A DNA stretch of 64,000 bases, from the NCBI GenBank assembly GCA_046092445.1, contig JBJTDR010000112.1, positions 1 to 64,000 on the forward strand, written 5' to 3'. The notes under the pieces were generated by a model, which ran no database searches, had not been told where the DNA came from, and saw nothing but the letters and a program-made list of their open reading frames with translations. Within the stretch, counting starts at the first letter, position 1; each line of letters opens with the position of its first letter. Origin of the DNA: CAIUPE01 sp046092445 (GTDB lineage: Bacteria; Pseudomonadota; Alphaproteobacteria; Rhizobiales; Beijerinckiaceae). The position numbers and the translations under genes are program-made. Of the stretch, positions 17,853 through 26,665 are shown piece by piece.

Positions 17853-18047
17853 TTAAATATTCGATCTGCGCGACATAATCGGATCTTCGGCATTTTGACT
17901 AAGGGGCATTTCGGAGTCTGATGGTGCAATAAAATCACCCTGTCCTACTTTCGCTCGACGTTGTTCCTTCCGCTTCTTTAGATTAATTCGAAGCGCTTCG
18001 GCCAATCGTTTAATTCGTTTATTATCATTTCCCACAGTCTGGCTCAC
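17853..18047 (-). CDS. Small basic hypothetical protein upstream of murA
   Basis: 64 residues, rich in Lys and Arg (NDNKRIKRLAEALRINLKKR), with an acidic tail. It has no membrane segment and no recognisable domain. The RLAEALRxNLKxRK pattern is reminiscent of small unannotated proteins seen next to murA in other rhizobia, but I recall this only loosely. It is on the murA strand, 61 nt upstream, and may be the first gene of that transcript. Confidence 0.5.
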   Translation of the reverse strand: MSQTVGNDNKRIKRLAEALRINLKKRKEQRRAKVGQGDFIAPSDSEMPLSQNAEDPIMSRRSNI

Positions 18048-18276
18048 ATCTGAGGCCGTAATGTCGCACGATTAAGGTGTCGTCCAAACTAACACAAGCC
18101 TAAACAGCTCTGTTGGCAAACTTGTTAATAATTTGACGCCCCAAGTTGTGTTTTCTAGCGCACCATCAGGCTATCCTTCTGAAAATCAAGTGGAGACGAC
18201 TTGCACGTAACCCGCCCGTGTGGCAGTGTTCCGCGCGATTTGAATAGGCTGTTTAACACAAACCGCTTTTAAAGAT

Positions 18277-18351
18277 GCCGCAGTAGCTCAGTGGTAGAGC
18301 ACACCATTGGTAATGGTGAGGTCGGGAGTTCAATCCTCCCCTGCGGCACCA
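18277..18351 (+). tRNA. tRNA-Thr (anticodon GGT)
   Basis: The acceptor stem GCCGCAG (18277-18283) pairs with CTGCGGC (18341-18347). A GCTC/GAGC D stem, a CACCA/TGGTG anticodon stem with loop TTGGTAA and a GGGAG/CTCCC T stem are all perfect. The anticodon GGT reads ACC codons for threonine. The 3' ACCA is encoded in the DNA. The 153 nt that follow before the oxidoreductase gene carry no evident repeat of the tRNA 3' end, so there is no direct sign of an integration site. Confidence 0.97.
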
Positions 18352-18504
18352 GTAAACGGAGTCAGAACCGAAGTATGATCTCTAATTACAATTACCAGAT
18401 CAATATTTCACATCATCATAGATTTTTGATATCGAAACGTGCCTAATTTCTGTAAATTTTCGCTTAAGAACTCAGTTTTGAACCCGTAGGGCGTTTGAAT
18501 TAAG

Positions 18505-19677
18505 TCATATTTTTATCCAGCGTCCGCCTTTTGATGACGAGGTGACAGCCGCTTCGATGAAAGCCAGGCCCTTCACGCCGTCATCGACCGTCGGGAAGGT
18601 AACAACAGCATCCGGCTTTTTGCCGGCGCGCGCCGCGTGAATGGCATGGGCAATCTCGGTATAGATATTGGCGAACCCTTCGAGATAGCCTTCGGGATGG
18701 CCCGGAGGAATGCGTGTCATCCGGCCCGCTTCCGCGCCGGCGCCAGCGCCACCCCGTGTGATCGTCTGTGTCGGCTTCCCGAGTGGCGACCACTGGAGAT
18801 AATTCGGATTTTCCTGCGACCAAGCGAGCCCGCCCTTCGTGCCGTAAACCCGGATACGCAAGCCGTTTTCATTGCCGACTGCGACCTGACTGGCCCATAA
18901 TGAACCCCGCGCACCATTGGCATAGCGCATCAACACCTGAGTATTGTCGTCAAGCCTGCGCCCCGCGACAAAGGTCGTAAGCTCGGCAGACACTTCGAGC
19001 ACCGGAATGCCGGTGATAAAATCGGCAAGATTATAGGCATGCGTGCCGATGTCGCCGATGCAGCCACCCGCGCCTGATCGCGCCGGATCCGTTCGCCAAT
19101 CGGCCTGTTTCTGGCCCGATTGCTCAAGCGGTTCCGCAAGCCAGTCCTGCGGATATTCCACCTGCACGACACGGATATCGCCGAGCTCGCCCAAAGCAAC
19201 CATTGCACGGGCCTGCCGCACCATCGGATAGCCTGTGTAATTATGCGTCACCGCGAAGATTTTACCCGATTTCTCCGCGGCTGATTTCAGCTTCAACGCC
19301 TCTTTCAACGTCGTTGTCAGCGGCTTGTCGCAGATGACATGAATACCTGCTTTCAGAAACGCAAGCGCTGGGCCGGCATGCATATGGTTCGGCGTGACAA
19401 TCGCAACGGCCTCGATCCCGTCCTTGCGACGCCCTTCCTTCTTTGCCATTTCCTCGAAATCACCATAGGTCCGCTTCGGATCAAGCCCGAGTGCCGCCCC
19501 GGAGCGGAGCGCCTTCTCCGGTGTCGAACTCAGCGCGCCTGCAACGAGTGTATAATGATCGTCCATGCGAGCCGCCAAACGGTGCACCGCACCGATAAAG
19601 GCACCCTCGCCCCCGCCCACCATGCCGAGGCGGATACGTCCGCCTGCGTTTCCGTCATCTTTTCCCGTAATCGCCAT
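18505..19677 (-). CDS. Gfo/Idh/MocA family sugar or polyol dehydrogenase
   Basis: A 390-residue NAD(P)-dependent oxidoreductase. The Rossmann fold starts at LGMVGGGEGAFIGAVHR (about 18-34). CDKPLTTT near residue 118 corresponds to the EKP motif that holds the catalytic lysine, and IGDIGTHAYNLADFI near 210-225 supplies the substrate-binding aspartate and histidine. Proteins of this subgroup act on inositols, glucosides or 3-keto sugars; the substrate cannot be chosen here. The sugar isomerase/epimerase gene lies 24 nt upstream on the same strand, and such pairs commonly make a two-step oxidation and isomerisation of a sugar or cyclitol. Confidence 0.88.
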   Translation of the reverse strand: MAITGKDDGNAGGRIRLGMVGGGEGAFIGAVHRLAARMDDHYTLVAGALSSTPEKALRSGAALGLDPKRTYGDFEEMAKKEGRRKDGIEAVAIVTPNHMHAGPALAFLKAGIHVICDKPLTTTLKEALKLKSAAEKSGKIFAVTHNYTGYPMVRQARAMVALGELGDIRVVQVEYPQDWLAEPLEQSGQKQADWRTDPARSGAGGCIGDIGTHAYNLADFITGIPVLEVSAELTTFVAGRRLDDNTQVLMRYANGARGSLWASQVAVGNENGLRIRVYGTKGGLAWSQENPNYLQWSPLGKPTQTITRGGAGAGAEAGRMTRIPPGHPEGYLEGFANIYTEIAHAIHAARAGKKPDAVVTFPTVDDGVKGLAFIEAAVTSSSKGGRWIKI

Positions 19678-19701
19678 TATTCTTCTCCCTCAGGATGCCG
19701 T

Positions 19702-20760
19702 TCAGCGAATGCCGAGCATGCGCTTGATCTGCTTCTTGTCCGTTTCCGCGCCGGCGAAGTCGTCAAAGGCTTTTTCCGTCACCCGGATAATGTGATTGCT
19801 GATGAATTCCGCGCCTTCCCTTGCGCCATCTTCAGGATGCTTGAGGCAGCATTCCCACTCCAGAACCGCCCAGCTGTCATAGCCGTGTTGCGCCAGTTTT
19901 GAGAAAATACCGGCAAAATCAACATGCCCGTCACCCAACGACCGGAACCGTCCAGCCCGCTCCGTCCAGCCTGCATAGCCGGAATAGACGCCTTGACGGC
20001 CGGTCGGGTTGAACTCGCCATCCTTGACGTGGAACGCCTTGATCCGCTCGTGATAAATATCGATGAAGGCGAGATAATCGAGCTGCTGCAACACAAAATG
20101 AGACGGATCATAATTGATGCAGGCGCGTTTGTGGCCCTTCACTGCATCCACGAACATCTCGAACGTCGCCCCGTCGAACAAATCTTCGCCTGGATGAATC
20201 TCGTAACAAACATCGCAGCCGACTTCGTCGTAGGCATTCAAAATAGGTTTCCAACGTTTGGCGAGTTCCGCGAAAGCAGTTTCGATCATGCCTGCCGGGC
20301 GTTGCGGCCATGGATAGACAAACGGCCAGGCGAGCGCACCCGAGAATGTAACACTCGCGTGAAGATCGAGATTTTTCGAGGCTTGAGCACCCATCATCAA
20401 TTGATCGACGGCCCAGGCTTGCCGTGCTTTCGGCTTGCCATGCACTTCCTTCGGCGCGAAGGCATCGAACGCTTCATCAAAAGCCGGGTTGACGGCAATC
20501 AATTGCCCCTGAAGATGCGTCGACAATTCGGTGATCGTGATGCCGTGCTTCTTGGCGGTTCCGGCGATCTCGTCGCAATAGGTCTTCGAGGTTGCCGCTT
20601 TCTTCAAATCGAATAACCGCCCGTCCCATGTCGGAATCTGGACGCCCTTATATCCGAGGCTGGCAGCCCATTTGCAGATCGAGTCAAATGAGTTAAATGG
20701 CGCGGTGTCGCCCGCAAATTGCGCCAGAAAAAGTGCCGGTCCCTTGATCGTGCTCGCCAT
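19702..20760 (-). CDS. Sugar phosphate isomerase/epimerase family protein (TIM barrel)
   Basis: A 352-residue xylose-isomerase-like barrel. Metal-ligand segments are visible as CYEIHPGEDLFDG (glutamate, about 190), NYDPSHFVLQQLD (aspartate/histidine, about 218), HVKDGEFNP (about 245) and a late ALEWECC glutamate. It is the first gene of the pair with the Gfo/Idh oxidoreductase, and AGGGGG sits eight bases before its ATG. The pair resembles those used for inositol isomers or for alpha-glucoside/3-keto-sugar breakdown. Base composition is richer in G+C than that of the imuA and murA genes on either side. Confidence 0.88.
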   Translation of the reverse strand: MASTIKGPALFLAQFAGDTAPFNSFDSICKWAASLGYKGVQIPTWDGRLFDLKKAATSKTYCDEIAGTAKKHGITITELSTHLQGQLIAVNPAFDEAFDAFAPKEVHGKPKARQAWAVDQLMMGAQASKNLDLHASVTFSGALAWPFVYPWPQRPAGMIETAFAELAKRWKPILNAYDEVGCDVCYEIHPGEDLFDGATFEMFVDAVKGHKRACINYDPSHFVLQQLDYLAFIDIYHERIKAFHVKDGEFNPTGRQGVYSGYAGWTERAGRFRSLGDGHVDFAGIFSKLAQHGYDSWAVLEWECCLKHPEDGAREGAEFISNHIIRVTEKAFDDFAGAETDKKQIKRMLGIR

Positions 20761-20972
20761 GGTGGTTCCCCCTTGAAGTTAAGTCATCTTTATCCGGTTC
20801 TTACACTTTGTCAGATTACGCCATCGAAACCATTGATGATCAAGCCCCTGAGACAAATTTCACATTCATTTTATTGGATTGCTAGTATTCAAATTAAAAA
20901 ACATCCGAATTTGAAAGAGTGGACGCTTTTACGATACAGATACTTTTACTGAGACTATTTTCTATACCACCC

Positions 20973-21003
20973 TTGACTTGTCACATAAATACTGGAATCT
21001 ATA
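20973..21003 (+). promoter_or_regulatory. Probable imuA promoter
   Basis: TTGACT at 20973-20978 is a good -35 match. TCTATA at 20998-21003 is a possible -10 with a 19-nt spacer, longer than ideal. The LexA box begins two bases after it, so a bound repressor would cover the transcription start. Confidence 0.45.
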
Positions 21004-21004
21004 A

Positions 21005-21019
21005 GAACATAAAGTGAAC
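21005..21019 (+). promoter_or_regulatory. SOS (LexA) box of the imuAB-dnaE2 operon
   Basis: GAAC-ATAAAGT-GAAC is an exact match to the alphaproteobacterial LexA direct repeat (GTTC-N7-GTTC read on the other strand). It lies 23 nt before the imuA start. The operon should therefore be repressed by LexA and induced by DNA damage. No second copy was noticed in the window. Confidence 0.9.
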
Positions 21020-21042
21020 AAACTCGATTACAGGGCCGTTTA

Positions 21043-21891
21043 ATGCCAGCTCAGCGTGCTGTTTTTGACGATCTAAGACGCTCTATCGCTCGGATTGGGC
21101 GCGAGGGGCATATTTTTTTACCTGCTAAACAGCACGCTAGGATTTCAACCGGACATGCCATCGTTGATTCGGCATTGGGCGGAGGATTAATGCGGGGAGC
21201 GCTGCATGATATCCTGCCTGTCAACCCACAAGATGGCGCTGCAGCAAGCGGCTTTGCATTGGGGCTTGTGGCACTGTTTTCTTGCCAAAAAACCAATTGG
21301 GTCTGGGTACGGCAGGGCATGGCCGGGAAGGAAGCTGGAGAACCCTATGGACCGGGACTTGCTGCATTCGGTCTGGATCCTAATCGTCTCATATTGGTCA
21401 TGACAGGAGATATACGCGAAGCACTGCGTGCCACTGAAGAGTCTGTGCGCTGTTCGGCACTTTCATGCGTCCTCTTTGAGCCATGGGGTGATCCGAAGGC
21501 TCTCGACCTGACTGCAACACGACGCCTCATATTGGCTGCCGAGGCATCAAACGTAGCATTAATTACGCTCCGTAGTGGCGGGCATGTAGCACTTGGGTCT
21601 GCCCGCACGCGCTGGGCAATTTCGGCAGCATCAAGCAACCCGGAGCAGGGTGCTACCGGCATGAACGCCGGAATCGGAAATCCTATTTTCAAAGTGGCCC
21701 TAACCTTGAACAGACAGGCCGGAGCGGGTGAGCCCGATGGCCAATGGATAATGGAGTGGAACCATGCAAAGCGTATCTTCAAACCCGCAGCGCTTTCTGT
21801 CGCTCGTCCTACCGAGGCTATCAACCGATCGGTTACATCGCCGCGCACGACAAGCAAACCCCTATCAGGCGCACTGCGTAACGTCGGATGA
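21043..21891 (+). CDS. imuA: ImuA, RecA-like accessory protein of mutagenic translesion synthesis
   Basis: ImuA (282 residues) is a RecA/SulA-like protein that works with ImuB and DnaE2 in damage-induced mutagenesis. Typical segments are FDDLRRSIARI, TGHAIVDSALGGGLMRGALHDILP and FALGLVALFSCQKTNWVWVRQ. The ATP-binding P-loop of RecA is not conserved, as is usual for ImuA. A perfect LexA box stands just upstream. The C-terminal 43 codons overlap the start of imuB by 128 nt in another frame, a tight coupling often seen in this cassette. Confidence 0.92.
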   Translation: MPAQRAVFDDLRRSIARIGREGHIFLPAKQHARISTGHAIVDSALGGGLMRGALHDILPVNPQDGAAASGFALGLVALFSCQKTNWVWVRQGMAGKEAGEPYGPGLAAFGLDPNRLILVMTGDIREALRATEESVRCSALSCVLFEPWGDPKALDLTATRRLILAAEASNVALITLRSGGHVALGSARTRWAISAASSNPEQGATGMNAGIGNPIFKVALTLNRQAGAGEPDGQWIMEWNHAKRIFKPAALSVARPTEAINRSVTSPRTTSKPLSGALRNVG

Positions 21892-23350
21892 CATGCCACT
21901 GGTGGTTGTAGGTAAGATCAAAGGCACTAACGTAATCGAGGCACTTGATGCCTTAGCAAATCGCGCCGGATTAAGTTTAGGTATGACATTGGCTACGGCG
22001 CGCGCCTTGCACCCCACACTACTCGTGGCTGAAAGCGACACTGAAGCTGATCGTGCAACGCTCGAACATATCGCCGACTGGTGCGAGCGTTACACGCCAT
22101 GTATCGGACTACTGCAAAATAACGGATTAGTGCTAGATATTACGGGTGCAAGCCATCTTGTCGGTGGTGAGGTAGCATTGCTTGCTGATATCAAAACCCG
22201 CCTTGCTGCGCAGGGCTTTATAACATGCGCCGCCATTGCCGGAACGGCTGAGGCGGCGCGCGCTATCGCCAGTTTTGGTGACAGCGGGATTGTAGAACCT
22301 GGAATGGAGCCTCAACGAGTAGCACAGCTTCCTCTCGCCGCTCTTGGCATCAGTGAAAGTCTCGTTCTCTCCTTATCCAGACTCGGGATGAAACGGATTG
22401 AGGATGTAGCACGCCAGCCGCGTGCACCGCTGGCAGCGCGTTTCGGACGCGACCTTCTGATCAAGCTTGATCGTGTGCAAGGGTATATAATTGGGCCAAT
22501 TTCATCCCGGAGACCGGTGCCAACCTATATTGCCGAACGAAACTTCGCCGAACCCATAGGCCACGATGACGATATTCACCGCTCCATTCTGACTCTTGCT
22601 GCAGATCTAGCGCGGCTTCTCGAAAAGCACGGTGAAGGCGGACGCTGCTATGAACTCACATTTTTCCGTACTGATGGCGCAGTACGTCGCCTTACTGTTG
22701 AAACAGCGCGTCCTCTACGTGATCCAAAGGGTGTTATGCGGCTATTTCAGGAAAAGCTTGATACATTATCAGACCCTCTAGACCCAGGCTTTGGCTTTGA
22801 TGTGATCCGTCTCTCAGCCACAAAGACAGAGCGACAGGATATTGTCGAACCTGGGTTCGATGGACGTGATGGTATAGAGGAAGAATTAAGCGCACTGATA
22901 GACCGCCTATGTGCCCGCTTTGGGGCCAACCGTGTCATGCGCCTCATGCCACGCAATACCCACATACCTGAACGTGCTATGCAGCGAATACCTGCCCAAC
23001 ACGGCAATGCAGCATTGACTATAGATTGGGATGAGGTGCTGGCGCCCGAAGAGACACCTACACGTCCAATCCGGCTCATTGAGCCACCAGAACCCGTCGA
23101 CGTTATTGCCGAGATTCCCGATAGTGCGCCCATCCGATTTAGATGGCGACGCGTTTTTCATGCTGTTGTCAAAGCTGAAGGCCCGGAACGGATTGCGCCA
23201 GAGTGGTGGCGTGGTGAACAGGATATGATGACACGCGATTATTTTCGTCTAGAGGATGAAGAAGGTCGCAGATTTTGGGTATATCGGGAAGGCCTCTTTG
23301 GGCGTGAAACCACAATGCCGAAATGGTTCATGCATGGATTGTTCGGGTGA
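21764..23350 (+). CDS. imuB: ImuB, catalytically inactive Y-family polymerase-like protein
   Basis: 528 residues with the Y-family DNA polymerase fold but without its active site. Where active enzymes read DMDxFYA, this protein reads FLSLVLPRLSTDRL, and the second acidic pair is also missing. ImuB acts as the hub that binds the beta clamp, ImuA and DnaE2; the C-terminal region (from about residue 450) is the expected interaction module. The start at 21764 keeps the conserved RFLSLVLPRL about ten residues in and overlaps imuA. The 3' end overlaps dnaE2 by 28 nt. Confidence 0.93.
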   Translation: MQSVSSNPQRFLSLVLPRLSTDRLHRRARQANPYQAHCVTSDDMPLVVVGKIKGTNVIEALDALANRAGLSLGMTLATARALHPTLLVAESDTEADRATLEHIADWCERYTPCIGLLQNNGLVLDITGASHLVGGEVALLADIKTRLAAQGFITCAAIAGTAEAARAIASFGDSGIVEPGMEPQRVAQLPLAALGISESLVLSLSRLGMKRIEDVARQPRAPLAARFGRDLLIKLDRVQGYIIGPISSRRPVPTYIAERNFAEPIGHDDDIHRSILTLAADLARLLEKHGEGGRCYELTFFRTDGAVRRLTVETARPLRDPKGVMRLFQEKLDTLSDPLDPGFGFDVIRLSATKTERQDIVEPGFDGRDGIEEELSALIDRLCARFGANRVMRLMPRNTHIPERAMQRIPAQHGNAALTIDWDEVLAPEETPTRPIRLIEPPEPVDVIAEIPDSAPIRFRWRRVFHAVVKAEGPERIAPEWWRGEQDMMTRDYFRLEDEEGRRFWVYREGLFGRETTMPKWFMHGLFG

Positions 23351-26300
23351 CCACCCCTTATGCCGAGCTCGCCACAACAACAAATTTCTCCTTTTTGCGC
23401 GGCGCATCACATCCGGAAGAATTTATTGCAGAAGCGGCAAAGCTGGATCTGAAAGGAATTGGCATTACCGACAGAAATTCGCTTGCCGGTGTTGTGAGAG
23501 CACACGTTGCCCTAAAAGAAATCGGCGCAGGCGCGACAGGGCTTAAACTCGCAGTCGGTTGTCGTCTTGTCTTTGCGGATGAAACGCCCGATATCCTCGC
23601 GTATCCTGAAGATCGTGCAGCCTATGGCAGGCTTTCAAAGCTTCTTTCGCTCGGCAAGCGCCGTGCTGAAAAGGGGGCTTGTCTTCTATGTCTAGAGGAT
23701 CTTCTGGAGCATAAAGAAGGACTTCTTCTTATCTTGATGGCCCCAATAAAACTCACTTCTGGGTTTGAAAGTTTTCTTGCTAGTCTTGCTCCGCTTCTGC
23801 GCCGTTCTTTATGGCTTGGCGCAAGCATGCCGCACCATGGATCAGACAAAAAGCGACTTGCGAAACTGTCCGAACTTTCTTCCGCACATCACGTTCCACT
23901 GATCGCGATCAACGATGTACTTTATCACATCCCCGAACGTCGTATCATTCAGGATGTGCTCTCGGCCATTCGCGAGCATACGCCTATTGAGAAAATCGGC
24001 CGCAAACTCGAGGCAAATGCCGAGCGTCATCTGAAAAGCAGCAAAGAAATGGCGCGTCTCTTCCGGCATGCCCCGGAAGCCGTTTCGGAAACAATACGCT
24101 TTCTTGACCGTGCCCGCTTCTCGCTCGATGAGCTACGTTATGAATATCCGGATGAACCGGTGCCAGATGGCAAAACTGCGCAGCAGCATCTTATCGATCT
24201 CACATGGGCGGGCGCAGCGAAACGCTATCCGAATGGTATACCAGACGCCATTAAAGCAACCATAGACAAAGAGCTTAATCTGATTGAACAGCTTGATTAT
24301 GCGCCCTATTTTCTAACTGTTAATGATATTGTCGCGTTTGCACGCTCCCGTGACATTCTCTGTCAGGGGCGCGGTTCTGCAGCTAATTCCACTGTCTGTT
24401 TCTGTCTCGGTGTCACCTCTGTTGATCCTGCCGAAATAGACCTTCTGTTTGAACGATTTGTCTCCGCAGAGCGTCGTGAGCCGCCTGACATCGATGTTGA
24501 TTTTGAACATGAACGCCGCGAAGAGGTGATCCAATGGATTTATAACCGCTATGGCCGTGAACGGGCTGGACTCGCCGCGACTGTTATCAGTTACCGTCCG
24601 CGTAGTGCAATCCGTGATGTAGGCAAGGCGCTTGGACTAACGGAAGATGTCACAGCCACACTCGCCAATACAGTCTGGGGATCGTGGGGCAAAGGAATTT
24701 CCGATAGCCAAATCCAGCAGGCTGGACATGATGCCACCAATCCCATGATCCGTCGAGCTGTTGCCATTGCTATGGAAATTCAAGGATTTCCTAGGCATCT
24801 CTCGCAGCATGTCGGCGGATTCGTTCTAACGCGTGGTCGCCTTGATGAAACCGTACCCATCGGCAATGCAGCTATGGCCGATCGTACTTTTATCGAATGG
24901 GACAAAAACGACATTTCCGCGCTCGGCCTGATGAAAGTCGATATTCTAGCTCTCGGCATGCTGACCTGTATCCGCAAGGCGCTTGATCTGATCGTCCAGC
25001 ATGGTGGAAAACGATACGATCTCGCCACCATCCCGCGGGAGGATCCGGCTGTTTATGCCATGTTACAAAGGGCCGACTCCGTAGGCGTGTTTCAGGTCGA
25101 AAGCCGGGCGCAGATGAATATGCTCCCGCGCATAAAACCTGCTACATTTTATGACCTTGTTATCGAAGTAGCGATTGTCAGGCCGGGCCCCATTCAGGGA
25201 GACATGGTACACCCGTATTTACGACGCAGGCAGGGAAAGGAAAGTGTACATTTCCCCTCTCCATCTCCTGCTCATGGCCCAGCGGATGAACTCGAGCGTG
25301 TACTTGGCAAAACACTCGGCGTTCCCTTGTTTCAGGAACAGGCGATGCGGATTGCCATTGAGGCTGCAAAATTCACACCCGATGAAGCCAACAAACTCCG
25401 GCGTGCTATGGCGACTTTCCGGCGTGTCGGGACAATTCATCTGTTTCAGCAAAAAATGATCGATGGCATGGTCCATCGTGGCTATGATCCTGATTTTGCG
25501 GCGCGATGCTTCAAGCAGATTGAAGGTTTTGGCGAATACGGATTTCCCGAGAGTCACGCCGCCTCTTTTGCGCTGCTCGTTTATGCTTCAGCTTGGTTGA
25601 AATGCCATTATCCCGCTGCATTTGCCGCTGGTCTACTTAATAGCCAACCAATGGGCTTTTATGCTCCTGCGCAAATCGTTCGCGACGCCTCAGACCACCA
25701 AGTCGAAATCCGTCCACCTGATATTAACGCCAGCTTCAACGATAATACGCTTGAAGAACGAACCGATGGTCTGCCCGCTCTTCGGCTCGGGTTTCGGCAG
25801 ATTGATGGCTTTTGTAATGAATGGGCTAATCGCATAGATACTGCGCGCGGTGCGTTCTATCCGAATGTAGAAACACTGCAACGCCGAGCAAAATTGCCCC
25901 GCCGCGCCCTAATTTTACTTGCAGAAGCAGATGCCATGCGCTCGCTTGATCTTGATAGGCGCGAAGCAGCATGGGAGGTGCGTCGTCTGCCCGATGCTGA
26001 AGCACTTCCCTTATTCGAGGCCGCCAACGCGGACGAGCTTGCCGTAGAACCCCTTGTAACACTCGCTCCCATGCCACTGAGCGAACATGTTGTTGCTGAT
26101 TATCAGACGCTACACCTATCACTTAAAGGTCATCCTATGCTTTTTCTTCGTGATCTATTTGCCGGGGAGTCCGTTTCATCTTGCATCACTATGGCTAATA
26201 TCCCGCACGGTCGAAGGGTTCGGACCGCCGGTATTGTTCTGATCCGTCAAAAACCAGGTAGTGCGAAAGGTGTCGTCTTCATGACGATTGAGGATGAAAC

Positions 26301-26592
26301 CGGCATCGCAAACCTGGTTGTCTGGCCAAGTGTAATGAACCGCTTCCGTCGCGTGGTGATGGGCGCTCACCTTGTCTGCGTTGATGCCCGAATCCAAAGA
26401 TGCCCCGAGGGAATAGTTCATCTCGTTGTTGAAACAATAACCGACCGTACAACAGCTCTGGCACATCTGTCCGGTGAGGCGATGCCGATATCATTGGCAC
26501 GCGCCGATGAGGTAAAGCGACCCATTCCCGAAGGCCCCCGCAAATACCCACGCGATATACGCATATTACCAAAATCGCGTGATTTTCACTAG
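23323..26592 (+). CDS. dnaE2: Error-prone DNA polymerase DnaE2 (ImuC)
   Basis: A 1089-residue C-family polymerase that carries out error-prone lesion bypass after DNA damage. The PHP domain opens with TNFSFLRGASHPEEF; the polymerase core has PDIDVDFEHERREEV with metal-binding Asp389 and Asp391; QHVGGFVLTRG and GFGEYGFPESHAASFA follow; and an OB-fold (AGIVLIRQKPGSAKGV) is near the end. The length is typical of DnaE2, shorter than the replicative DnaE1 (about 1160). It is the last gene of the SOS operon and is translated from within the imuB 3' end. Confidence 0.96.
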   Translation: MVHAWIVRVTTPYAELATTTNFSFLRGASHPEEFIAEAAKLDLKGIGITDRNSLAGVVRAHVALKEIGAGATGLKLAVGCRLVFADETPDILAYPEDRAAYGRLSKLLSLGKRRAEKGACLLCLEDLLEHKEGLLLILMAPIKLTSGFESFLASLAPLLRRSLWLGASMPHHGSDKKRLAKLSELSSAHHVPLIAINDVLYHIPERRIIQDVLSAIREHTPIEKIGRKLEANAERHLKSSKEMARLFRHAPEAVSETIRFLDRARFSLDELRYEYPDEPVPDGKTAQQHLIDLTWAGAAKRYPNGIPDAIKATIDKELNLIEQLDYAPYFLTVNDIVAFARSRDILCQGRGSAANSTVCFCLGVTSVDPAEIDLLFERFVSAERREPPDIDVDFEHERREEVIQWIYNRYGRERAGLAATVISYRPRSAIRDVGKALGLTEDVTATLANTVWGSWGKGISDSQIQQAGHDATNPMIRRAVAIAMEIQGFPRHLSQHVGGFVLTRGRLDETVPIGNAAMADRTFIEWDKNDISALGLMKVDILALGMLTCIRKALDLIVQHGGKRYDLATIPREDPAVYAMLQRADSVGVFQVESRAQMNMLPRIKPATFYDLVIEVAIVRPGPIQGDMVHPYLRRRQGKESVHFPSPSPAHGPADELERVLGKTLGVPLFQEQAMRIAIEAAKFTPDEANKLRRAMATFRRVGTIHLFQQKMIDGMVHRGYDPDFAARCFKQIEGFGEYGFPESHAASFALLVYASAWLKCHYPAAFAAGLLNSQPMGFYAPAQIVRDASDHQVEIRPPDINASFNDNTLEERTDGLPALRLGFRQIDGFCNEWANRIDTARGAFYPNVETLQRRAKLPRRALILLAEADAMRSLDLDRREAAWEVRRLPDAEALPLFEAANADELAVEPLVTLAPMPLSEHVVADYQTLHLSLKGHPMLFLRDLFAGESVSSCITMANIPHGRRVRTAGIVLIRQKPGSAKGVVFMTIEDETGIANLVVWPSVMNRFRRVVMGAHLVCVDARIQRCPEGIVHLVVETITDRTTALAHLSGEAMPISLARADEVKRPIPEGPRKYPRDIRILPKSRDFH

Positions 26593-26665
26593 CAAACAAC
26601 CTCGTCTACTTGCTCACACGCAAGGCTGTACCTAAACTAAAGTCCGAAACTCCTGGAGATTTGCT

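Noticed and set aside
18352..18504. Attachment-site repeat downstream of tRNA-Thr
   Set aside because: No copy of the tRNA 3' end was found here or nearby, and no integrase gene is present.
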